From the NCBI GenBank assembly GCA_036936605.1, contig JAUPFV010000004.1, positions 185,026,807-185,090,806 of the forward strand: DNA of 64,000 bases, read 5' to 3'. Shown in pieces: positions 47,048 through 57,349 of this stretch. Under the pieces are notes generated by a model. It was not told the DNA's origin and did no database searches. It worked only from the letters and a program-made list of their open reading frames with translations. The position numbers were made by a program, and so were the translations under genes. This stretch comes from Limnanthes douglasii subsp. nivea. Lineage: Eukaryota > Streptophyta > Magnoliopsida > Brassicales > Limnanthaceae. The stretch's first letter is position 1. Each line of letters begins with the position of its first letter.

Positions 47048-49855
47048 ATGTTCACAGTCAGAAATGCCTTAGTAAAAGGAGGTTGGTTAAACTTATTTTA
47101 GTTAGAGAAAGCACAAAAAGTTGCAAGAGACGAACGCATTGTTGCTGGCCTTCCTGTTTCACTCGGTGAAGGAAATAATCAACCACAATTTAATACAGAC
47201 CACGGTTCATCATCTTAAAAAACTTCCAAGGTTAGGAAATTTCCATTCGTAGCAAATCTTTCACCTCTTCCATGAGGGTCCTCTATCTAGGAGTCCTAAA
47301 ATTCTTTACCTAAGGAGAAAGTTGTATCTAGTATAAGAAACCCCTCGCCTTTCATCGCAATGGGGTCAGATGCAGAGAAATCTCCAGATAAATTAACCTC
47401 ACACCGAGTCACGCGTCAATCCAAATCAAAATCCACCCCTACATCTTCATAGCCCTCCAGGTCGGAGGAAATAAAATCTGTGCCAAAGTCTAAACTATAT
47501 GGGCAACAACCCATAGCAAAAACTAGACTATCTGAACTGCCATCTGTACAACCATCCGAACAGTTATTTGTACAGCCATCCGAACAGCCTTCTATAGTAA
47601 TGGAAGCAAATATGGACAATATAGATGAAGCCTCTTTTGAGGTATCCAGTCAAACAGAAGATACAACTGCAGATCGGAAGGGCAAGAACAAGGTGGTGTA
47701 TAACTCATCTGGATGCGCTTCCGGAGAGTCTGGAAGGTAGAGTGGGGCCATGCTTTAAGAAGGTCAGCATGAAGTATTTGTTGTCCCTTCAAAACATAGC
47801 TTACGTATACACCCACATTGCTGATATGGGTTAGATTCGCACTAAGTGGGGTAATGCCAGAGTGTATGGAAGTAAGAACTCTAATCACCCCAGAAAGCCC
47901 GATGGACTGCAAGCTCAATGAAATGGTGGTTTATACAAAAGTGTTAAATTGGGGACTTCTGTTTCTTTTGGATACAGAGTTAGTCAAATACTTCCATCTG
48001 ATCAAGTTATGTCCTAGTCAACTGAACTCCAATGCTTGGTATACTCTACTGGCCAGTATCATGGCATACAAGTTGTCTAAGATTCCAATACCAATGGAAC
48101 AGTTTGCTATTGTGACAAGCTTGTGTAAAAATCATCACATCCTCTTCTACCACTACAACATGGGGAATGATTACAATATAGTGATCAATCTTCTGGAGTC
48201 TGAAAAACCGTGGAGGACGTAGTTCTTGTTCATTAGTGGGGCTTGGGAGAAGGGCAAGAATATCAAGCTAATTCAAACCTAAGCCAATTGACCAGTTGCT
48301 AGAAGAGCATTGGTGAGTTTCTCTTATTTCTTCTTTTATCTTTCAAGCGTTAAGTTTTTAATCCAAACTGACGCATACTTCTTTTCAGTGCTTCCGATGG
48401 AGTTCTCGGACTATGTAGAGGCAGGTCAGGATACTTGTGCCAAGTTGAACGTTTGGGCCTTAGAGAAGTGGGGCAATGCTTTTCAGAAGTGTTTTGTATC
48501 GGGGAACTACATGAGGTCTCATCTGTGGAGCACCACAGGGAGAAGAGACCTCTCCTGGGAAGAGCTAACCACCCCTTCCCCTTCAGATGTCATTCTAAGT
48601 AGGACAGAGGCCAAAGATTCCAAACTTTACCTGCCTTCCAGGGCCAAAGCCCCTAGTCATTTGAACAAGATGAAAAACAAGAAAAAGCAGAAGGCCACAA
48701 CAGACCCACCTCAAACAACTATTGAAGGGACCAGTTCGGAGAACCAATGAAGTATTAACGCTGCTTTCCAGGAAGCACTAGAAGTCCCTGAAGGAGGCTG
48801 GTGGGTCAGATAACCCAGCAAAGATTCCAAAGAAAGACAAGAAGCATAAAGCCAACACCGATGAGAAAGTTGCCAAAGCAGAAAGTTACTCTGGGAGTAG
48901 AGATAATCCTTCGTCCTCATGAAGTCCTTCATCTAGCTTCTACCGACCCTACGTTGCAGGAGTAAATTCCAACCAATCTTCATTCCGAACAGGTCATTGG
49001 TGACGGTAACGAAGAGGTAGATCTTGCCGCCTTTCAAAACATAAATTTTTATTCCAATGACTTAGAAAAATATGACTTTGCGGGGCCTTACCGTCCTACT
49101 AACTCTTCCAATGTTGTGACTTATAATGACGATACTTACACAATATCTAGTGAACAAGATACTTTAAGCCATGCCCTCTTGGGTTATGTTCGACCAGGGC
49201 TCGATCTGGAGAGGCAGGTAAAGGATCAAACTGTTACCATTAACATCCTGACTACAGTGAAGCAAAAATTTTCAATCAATCTTCTCAGCGCTCAGCAGAG
49301 CATAGAATTATTAAAAAAATAAAAAGAGGATTTAGCTGCTAAACTGCTTAAGTCGGAAACGGCCAGGAAAGAGCTTCAAACCAAATACTTCCACTTGGAG
49401 ACTTCTTTTTCAAATCATATCACAACTTTGAAGGAGCAATTGCAAACTAAGGACAGTACTATCCAGACTTCGTCCGATGACAAGGCTAAGCTGGAGAATA
49501 CTATCCAGGAGAAGACCAAAGAGAAAGATGTCGTGGAGCGCCAACAAGCTCAAGCCATATCTGCAGGGATAGAGAAGTATGCTAATGGAATAGCGGATTC
49601 TCTGGAGAATAAGGATGATGGAATCAAGTCCGATATTTCCATGAGACCTTTCCTAAGAGGACCCTTGGTCCTCTCCGGAAATATGTGGACTATGAAGATC
49701 TCTCTTTTCATACGATGGCTGACGGGGACAAGCATAACTACTCCAGTAGAATAGACTCTGATGATGATGAAGAAGTGGGTGAGAGTTCAAGTGTTGAGCT
49801 GAAAAGTCCCAAAAAAGATGGTGGTGAAGAAAAATCTGAAGGGAACAAGCCCTAA
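47048..49855 (+). pseudogene. T5 antisense accessory gene (aORF), spliced, best preserved copy
   Basis: Plus strand, convergent with T5 gag-pol. The N-terminal part (from ATG 47048) is broken. 47480-47740 is a serine/glutamine-rich low-complexity segment. The central block (47818-48222) has VLNWGLLF, ELVKYFHLIKLCPSQL and PIPMEQFAIVTSL, and ends near FLFISGAWEKGK. An intron with GTGAGT donor and TTTTCAG acceptor is placed at 48313-48388 (76 nt). Exon 2 (48389-48750) is basic at its end (KMKNKKKQK). 49116-49754 is a long charged heptad-like helix, probably coiled coil. The acidic tail ends at 49853-49855. At least three frame breaks exist. Role unknown; DNA or protein binding is only a guess. 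Confidence 0.68.
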
Positions 49856-50211
49856 GGTTGCACTTTCTATTTTGAAAGACTAAAGTTCTTGGATGGCTAG
49901 GGCATTTTTTGTGTATCAGAGATCGGTTGTAGTCCGATCAGATTCTAATTATCATATTCCCTATTATTTAAATTTTATTTGACTCTTTTAAGGCCAATGT
50001 TTGAATAACCTTTCATATTTCAGATGTGTTGAACAACAGTATTCAACATCTTCGATCACATGTGTTTAATAAATGTGATCAAGTGCTTAATATATCCGAT
50101 CAACTCAGCAATACTTGAGATCCGGGGTGTTGAATAAGTTTTTGATATCTAAATTGAAAAAAAAATATACCATACTTTTGAAAAAGGCATCATATATTAT
50201 TGAAAAACCCG

Positions 50212-50264
50212 GACACCTCATTAAAACCTCCCCGCGCCACCAGGGTAGGAAAGAGTATGCCCCC
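50212..50264 (-). other. Conserved block at the T5 pol 3' side
   Basis: Nearly identical to 38460-38511 in T3 (shared ctcattaaaacctcc and cgcgccaccagggtaggaaa). It lies between integrase and the accessory gene. Around it (49990-50170) are loose repeats of gttgaa-type words but no regular array. Confidence 0.55.
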
Positions 50265-50339
50265 TAATATTTACATTTGATATTTAAAAGTAAATATTTA
50301 CAAAAATTGTTTCATTCTAAATATAACCTTCGATGTTCA

Positions 50340-53300
50340 ACATTCCATGGGTGCTTCAAAGCTCTCTCTTCTTTGTCTTGGAGCCTGTTATGTTCCTGGT
50401 TTAACTTTTTCACAGATCACATAAGGGCTTTCCTAGTTCGGAGCCAGCTTACCTAACTTCTTTTCCTTGGTGTGTAAAAATACTTTTCTTAAAACTTTGT
50501 CTCCTACTCAAAAATATCTTCGTTTAACTTTGGAAGCAAGTATGCTCCTCATCAAGCCTTGGTAATGTGTTGTTCTCAAATGTACTTTAACTCTTTTTTC
50601 TTCTATCAAGTCCAACTGATTCGTAACTGCTACATCATTAGCCTGTTCGGAATAATTTTGGACTCTGTGAGATGGTAAAGTAGCTTCTATGGGAGTAATT
50701 GCATCCATCCCATATACCAAAGATAAAGGAGACTCATGTGTGGCAGCCCGATGAGTAGTTCGATAGGCCCACAATAGTTCTTGTAAATAACATGGGCACT
50801 TTCCTTCAGCTCTTTCCAAAATTCTTCTTTAATCCAGACAAGATAGTTCTATTTACAACCTCAACCTGGTCATTTGTTTGAGGGTGTAAAGGATAAGAAA
50901 AACAATGTTGAATCCCTCTAGAGGTACAGAAGGCTTCCATGTCCTTATTATCAAACTCTAGCCCATTGTCTATTGTAATATTCTTGGGAACCCCAAATTT
51001 ACAACATATGTTGGATAAGATAAATTTAATAACTGCCTTCAAAGTGGTTCTGGTCAAAGGAGCTTCCTCTATCCACTTAGAAAAATAGTCAATAGCGATT
51101 ATGATTGTTCTACGTCCACCGGACGCCATTGGAAGAGGCCCAACTGAATCCATACCCCATCTGGCAAAGGGTAGTGGTTCAAATATGGACTCCATAGGAA
51201 CTGCTGGCACATGAATTTCATTCCCATATTTTTTACAAGGATCACACTTTGTCACCATCTCTTTAGCATCTGCCATTATAGTTGGCCAGTAGTATCTTGC
51301 TAATAGGACCCTTCTGGTTAAGGCCCCTTAGCCACAATGTGTAGAACCTTCCCCATCTTGTAGTTCAGAGAATACAACTTGGGAGTCTTCAAATCCTAAA
51401 AAAGGTAAGAGAGGTCTACTGAAGGATTTTTTTTATAAAGAACCTCTCTTAGTATCAAGAAACTATGAGCCTTGTACTTGATCTTTCTTGCCACAGCTTT
51501 TTCCGGAGGAAATATCCCATCAGAGATGTATTGGAGAAGAGCATATCTTCAATCTTTAGGTTGAATAACAAATATATTCATATTTTCTTCAATCTCTTTT
51601 TCCCGATTTGTCTGTACGGACGGACATTCTTGCTCAAGAATCCATGGGTAGGATTCAGAATAGGCTATAGTTTCCAAAGAGTCTGCCATAGTGTTTTCTG
51701 ATCTAGGAATGCGCTCATGGTAAATATTTTTATAGTTCGTGGCAACTTCTTTCAACATAAGCAAGTATTTAATCAACTGTTATTTCTTTACTTCAAATTT
51801 CACTGAGCATGGTGAATGAGAAACTGAGAATCACTCATTAACTGAACTCTCTTAGCCCCACATAAGAGAGCCAGCTGAAGACCAACTATGGCTACTTCAT
51901 ATTCAGACTCATTATTAGAAGCTCTGAACCCAAAACATATGGCCTGATACATCTTGTTACCATATGGAGAAGTTAGACGAATCCCAGCTCCATAGCCCAT
52001 AGTACTTGATCCACTGTCAGTTGGAACTACCCATTCTTTCTTAGATCTATTCTCTAATTCCTGTCCAAAGGATCTATCAGCATGAAACTCTACCAAGAAG
52101 TCAACCACTAACTGGGCTTTAATTATTGTTCGAGGGAAAAAGTCAATATCATAATCACCTAGCTCCACTGACCACTAGGTCATTCTGCTTGATACATCGG
52201 CTTTCTGAAAAACACTTTTTAAGGGAAAAGATGTTCGAACAACAATGGAATAAGCTTGGAAGTATGGTCTCATTTTTCTCGCTGCAATTATCAAGGCTAG
52301 TGCCAATTTTTCGAATTTCATATATATTCCTTCAACATTCAACATGCTCATACTGATATAATACACCGGACGAGGGTAATTGTCCACTTCTCTAACTAGC
52401 ACAACACTTATTGCATATTTTGATACATCTAGATACACATAGAGCTTTTTCGTGGAACACGCTTGAAAAGAGTTTTGGGTGAGGATAAATTCTTCTTTAT
52501 TTCAATAAAATCCTGTTCACAGTGTGGAGACCAATTGAAGTCTTTAGCATTTCTCAGTACTTGTCTGATGATCTTGATATAAACCTATTCAACGCATCCA
52601 ATCGTCCTGTCAGCCTTTGAACTTCTTTAATATTTCGATGAGGGTCCATTGCTAGTAAAGCATTAAGTTGATTCGGATCATGTTGAATTCTCTTTTCACT
52701 ATGATGTAGCCCAAGAATTTTCCAGATCGGACCTCAAATACACACTTCTCATGCTTCAATTTTAAATTCACAACTACTAAATTGGAGAATTCTCTTGAAG
52801 GTCAGATATATGTGAATCCTCCTGCAAGATTTTAACCATCATATCATCTATGTAAACTTCCATGCTTCTGGCAATCTGATTAGCAAAAGTTTTATTCACC
52901 AACCTATGATAAGTGGCCCCAACATTTTTCATTCCGAACCGCATCACCCTATCACAATGAAGACCTCTGCTTGAGAAGGCATCCATGAAGGACAATAGTT
53001 TGTTTCCAGAGGTAGAATCAACCAATTGATCTATCCGAGGAACGAGATAAAGATCCCTAGGGCATGCCCTATTGAGGTTAGTGAAATCAATGCATATACG
53101 CCACTTTCTATTCTTTTTCTTGACTAACACAGGGTTGGCAGTCCACAAAAGGTACTGAGATTCTTTAATGTGACCCATCTTGGTTAAACAGTCAACTTCT
53201 CGGACAATCACATATGTTTTTACCTTAGAAAAAAACCTCATCTTCTGTACAACTGATGCAATATCACTCTGTATTGACAATTTATGAGAGATAATATCTG

Positions 53301-55825
53301 TTGGTACCCCAGTAACATCATTGTTGCACCATGAAAAAATATGTTGATTATTCATTAAAAAGGATAATAACTGGTGCTTCAATTCTGGTGCCAGCTTGGA
53401 ACCAATCTTAATAGTCTTGACCTCTACAAGGGAGTGATTTTCAACTTCCTGAATCGCTATTATAACACTGGGAGCCTCCCTAGGATCATAAATTTCATTT
53501 TCCTTAGCAGAAGGCTCCAATAGCAGCTAATCTTTGTTAATTCTGACTGTCCCTAGAGTTTTAGGGGCAAGGGATGTGCATAGCATTCCCTGGCTATCTT
53601 CTGACTGCTCCGGACAACACCTACTTGTCCCTGGACAACATACTTCGAACATTGGTGGACCGTAGAGGCCACAACATGCATTCTGGAGATCCAAGAACTC
53701 TCGAACATTGCATTGTACGATGTTGGGCAATCCATCACCACAAATAGCACTCTTACCATCATTTTAAAAGGTCTCGTGCCCAACAATACTTCCTCTTAGA
53801 ACTCCCCGATCACATCTGTAGAACTTCATGTGAAGCCTACAATCGTTATGTTTGAACGTTGTATAACCAAAGAGTTTCTCATTTTCTTGTAGAAGCTTAA
53901 AAACAAGATGTTTGCCAAACTGCCCGTATCGATCAGAATTCGGCGTATATCGTTTCCCCTTATTGAAGCTCCTATTACCACTGCATCTTTGTGAGGCCCT
54001 GCAATGTCCCTCAAGTCATCCTCATCAAAAACTATAAATGGGGATGGGGATTGACACTAGTAAGTGGACATTTTACCATCCAACTGGGTGGCCAAATTTT
54101 GGACACTCCTCTTCCTTGTAAAAGTAGAAGGCGCAATCACCGTATCTCCTCCGAAAATAGTTAGTGACTCAAAAAAGCTGATCAGTCCGGAAACTGTTTT
54201 GGTTTTGTCTGTTATCACCCCCACCTGATTTCGACTCGGATCTGGTACCATATACTCAGAGTCTACATCAAATCTTTCAACAATCACCATTGCACCCTCT
54301 TGTGTAGATGTCGCAGCATTTTTCGAAGGACCGTTTGGGGAGCATTGGTTTGCGCTTTATCCGGTCTGCTTCCACCTCATTTTTTAACGTAGGCCCCCAA
54401 CTTTCCCATTCAATGAGGTTATGGACCTCGTGCTTCAAGACTAGACAATCGTGAGTATCATAGCCTATGTCATTATGGTATTTGCAGAAGCAAGTGCTCC
54501 GATTTTCTCTGGGAGACTGTAACGCTGTCGGCTTCTAAAATGTACCTCATTTTTAGTCTTGTCATAAATAGTAGCCACACTCTCCCCCAACTCAGCAAAA
54601 CACTCAGGTTGAACCCAAGGCCCCCTCTTACTTCTGGTTTGTTGGCTCTGAGTTTGGTTGGACTGATTCTGCCTTGATCGGTTGGACCCATGTCCAGTCT
54701 CTTTTGCCCTATAACCGGATTGGTTAGTATCTAGTGGAGTTGTTGTTGTAGTATTAGATCTCACTTGACAGTGCACTCTGATTTTCTTGGTCTCCTCTAC
54801 ATTGACTTACTTTCCCACTTCATTTAACAAACCACCCTAGGTCATAGCCTTCTTCCGAGTTATCGAATCTGCTAGGTTCCTTGGATTTAAACCTTGCCTA
54901 AATGAAGCAATTACAACTTGTTCAAAACAATTTGCTAGCCCATTCTTTGAATTCACAAATCGATTAATGTATTCCGTCAGGGACTCTTTTGGTTCTTGAG
55001 CACAATGGATAATGGTGTCCTCATTACCATTAAGTTTCTTACTTCCAAAAAATTTCCTCTGGAGGCAACCTAGAACGTATCAAAATTTCTTATACACCTC
55101 TGAGGGAGACTGTTGTACCACTTAAGGGCACTCCCTATGAAAGTTTGGGAGAAGGCGCTACACAATAGCTTGTCATCATCGTCAAAATTCATCATAAAGT
55201 TCTTGAACTATTTGAGATGGTTGTCTGGATCTCAACTCCCATCATATTTCGCCATCTTGGATCTATCAAACCTTTTAGGAAGATTTCCGAAGAGTATTTT
55301 TGCGGACAAAGACAATTGCCTCCAATTTTTACTGCGACTGAAAACGGTATCTTCATTAGGGGTTGCAAAAATACCCGGTTCGGACTGAATACCAGGACCA
55401 ATCAGCAACTGATCAATATGCTAGTGAGCTGACCCCTTACCCTTACCATGGTGCTTCTTAAGCCTCTCATGTCTATCATTCTTTCTTGAATTTTTTTTAG
55501 TCAGCCTCATATTCTTTTTAAATCTTCCTTCATCACTACTTGAAGATAATGATTTTTTAAGTTATGCCTCATTTGACGAGCTGCTGGAGGACTCAGATCA
55601 GACCTCTCAACTGGCTTGGATCGGTGTGACTTTTTTATGCTGAGATGAGTTTTCAAAGATTGCTCATTGTCTCGAGGATTGTCAGTGTGGTGAAGTACTG
55701 ACACTCCAGATTTCTCCTTAACTCATTTTTCTGCTTGTTTTATCTCTCTCAACACCTCTATTTCAGCCGTCAGCTGGTCTCGCTCCTCGATGGTATATTC
55801 CTTGTTTTCCCTTGCACCTTGCACC
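50340..55825 (-). pseudogene. T5 gag-pol, decayed
   Basis: Minus strand. Gag (about 55825-54060) carries a QPECFAELGESVATIYDKTK block and a YCEYHNDIGYDTHDC-like zinc motif (near 54430-54480). Protease has IDTGSLANILF (about 53900-53935) and CPTSYNAMFESSW (53553-53786). RT is at 53520-52600, with KWRICIDFTNLNRACP and EVYIDDMMVK. A segment between the finger motif and FGMKNVGATY is deleted (FSSRGLHCD join). The gypsy RNase H is at 52438-52175 and the second RNase H at 52168-51800 (GAGIRLTSP, FRASNNESEYE). Integrase at 51480-50340 has a zinc-binding segment, FARWGMDSVGPL, DNGLEFDN, QVEVVNRTI and a broken C-terminal domain. Frameshifts separate the pieces. Confidence 0.8.
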
Positions 55826-56447
55826 TTCCACCTTTGGTTGATTCTTCCAGTTTAATTTGGTTCTCGACTCGAGCCATAAGTGCTCCAAAGTTAAGGCTCT
55901 CCTTTTTGTTGTCTCATTTTTTAAATCACCTAGTAATAATCTTTGTCAAAATGCAGCCATAGCAACCAACTGTTCACAATTATCCTGTCATGATTTTGTT
56001 AACACAAAAGACTTCGTATAATCCTTCAACTTCTCTCCCACAAATTGTTTACATTGTATTATTGTATCTAAATTTGCACACATTTATTTGCTTCCCATAA
56101 ACTATTGTCGGAAAGTTGTATAAAAATCCCTGAAGTTGGTAATAGATCCCCTCGGAATCCTATTATACCACTTCAATGATGTACCCTTGAATATCTAGAA
56201 AAAATGCTATGCATACCAGCCTATCATAAACTTTGAAGTTCATCATATACTTCTTGAATTGTTAGATATGATCATCAAGATTCTGCATCCAATCGAATTT
56301 TTCAGCCTTAGAGATATCAAAACGCTTTGGAAGAGTAATGGACTTGATCTCAGTTGTTAAAGGATAATATATACAGTCTACTCCTTGTACGTACTGATCA
56401 TCTCCTCATGTTCCCGTAACATTATATAAATTCCGATCAACCACTAC
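55826..56447 (-). pseudogene. T6 gag fragment, left part
   Basis: Minus-strand gag most similar to T2 gag (24000-24545), not to adjacent T5 gag. LPKRFDISKAEKFDWMQNLDDHI is readable in two pieces near 56260-56330, followed by YMMNFKVYDRLVC. It is interrupted by copy D at 56447/56448; the rest lies at 62632-62738. It joins T5 gag at about 55825 without a visible LTR. Confidence 0.7.
56443..56447. other. Target site duplication of copy D, left
   Basis: actac directly precedes the D 5' LTR and matches 62632-62636 after its 3' LTR. Removing D and one copy of this word rejoins the T6 gag reading NTSNQYT to its continuation, as in T2. Confidence 0.9.
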
Positions 56448-57317
56448 TAATGTGATCCTAGATGACACAAGGAGCTTAGAACATGGAAATGTGCAAGAAC
56501 CAGATGAACTACTTGAAAAAGAAGATGAGCTTGAAGTTGAAGATATTCTTATTTTACCGGTTGGTCCAACAACTCGATCAAGAGAAAAACAATTTAACAA
56601 AGCTGTTGGAGGATTGCTTAATCAACTAGAGAATCCACGTGATCAAAACATAAAGTATGGTGGAAAGCTTGTTAAACCACTTTGGTCTTGATTCAAGCTA
56701 ATTGATTTCAACAAATGAGAAAGTGTCTCGATTGTACTCTTTTTCCCTTGTTCAAGTTTTGTCCCAATGGGTTTCCTTGACAAGGTTTTTAATGAGGCAA
56801 TTGTTTCACTTCACCATTGCCCATTTGTTGAAATAAAAGCCCAAGGCCCATCTACACCAAAAGCCACGTCCTTGGAGGAGGGAAGGGTCTGATTTCCAGC
56901 TTATATCATTAATACTTTGTATTTTCAATATTAAAGCATTTTGTTTCCAAGAAAAGCCTTAATTGTTTTAGAGGCATGCATTATGTTTCCAAGAACAACC
57001 TTAATTATGTTCCAGGCTAGTTCTTTCTCCTATAAAAACTATGTACTCCGAATTCTAATGGTTAGACTATCTTTGATTCTGAAAAAACTTCTTAAGTTTT
57101 ACTCTTCTCTTGTTGGTGTGTAATATCCACAAGAAAACCTGTTCTTCATTTGGTGCGTCATATCCAAAGGAAGATCAGTTGGAATATCAAAGGCCTTTCC
57201 ACAACCTTTGTGTGACCTATCGATCCACATCCTTTGATCCTTGAATCCTTTTGGGTTCCTGGTTGCAAAGTTATCCCTATCCCATTTCAGAATGCCGATT
57301 CTAGGAGGAGTTTATCA
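56448..57317 (+). repeat. Copy D 5' LTR
   Basis: 870 bp. It starts TAATGTGATC, where the 3' LTR has TGATGTGATC, so the terminal TG has mutated to TA. It ends TTTATCA. The first 250 bp are a copy of the pol C-terminal codons without an upstream frame, because U3 carries coding sequence in the 3' LTR. A TATAAAA box is at 57031-57037. Confidence 0.92.
57031..57037 (+). promoter_or_regulatory. Copy D LTR promoter TATA box
   Basis: TATAAAA lies at LTR position about 584 and is conserved in the 3' LTR (62345-62351) and in copy A (4693-4699). It would start the genomic RNA within the last third of the LTR, giving a long U3 that includes the coding overlap. Confidence 0.65.
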
Positions 57318-57319
57318 AG

Positions 57320-57334
57320 TGGTATCAGAGCAAC
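57320..57334 (+). promoter_or_regulatory. Copy D primer binding site (tRNA-Met type)
   Basis: TGGTATCAGAGCAAC, two bases after the LTR end. It is the standard complement of plant initiator tRNA-Met 3' end and identical to the site in copy B. Confidence 0.93.
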
Positions 57335-57349
57335 ATTCTGAAAAAAAGG

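Larger units (their letters stand above)
46939..55825 (-). mobile_element. T5: large Tat-like element, LTRs not found
   Basis: From right to left on the minus strand: gag, protease, RT, RNase H, second RNase H and integrase; then, on the plus strand, the accessory gene and its TATA box. It is the best preserved Tat pol in the window, though with frameshifts. The left limit is the T4 junction and the right limit (about 55825) is where sequence switches to another Tat gag (T6). No LTR is visible at either end. Confidence 0.75.

Noticed and set aside
47416..47619. Minus-strand frame with repeated S-D-G-C-T-N/D residues, resembling a repeat protein
   Set aside because: It is the reverse reading of a plus-strand low-complexity segment of the T5 antisense gene (repeated Q-P-S-E-Q).
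56452..56691. Open frame of 79 codons at the left of D as a separate gene or pol fragment of another element
   Set aside because: It is the U3 copy of the pol C-terminal codons in the 5' LTR of D, without an upstream frame.
56874..56890. Purine-rich ggaggagggaagggtc followed by TGATTTCC as polypurine tract and LTR start (428-bp LTR)
   Set aside because: It looks like a classic border, but the repeat between both ends of B and of D continues about 440 bp further upstream, and only the longer LTR gives perfect target duplications and a polypurine tract at 61752-61760.
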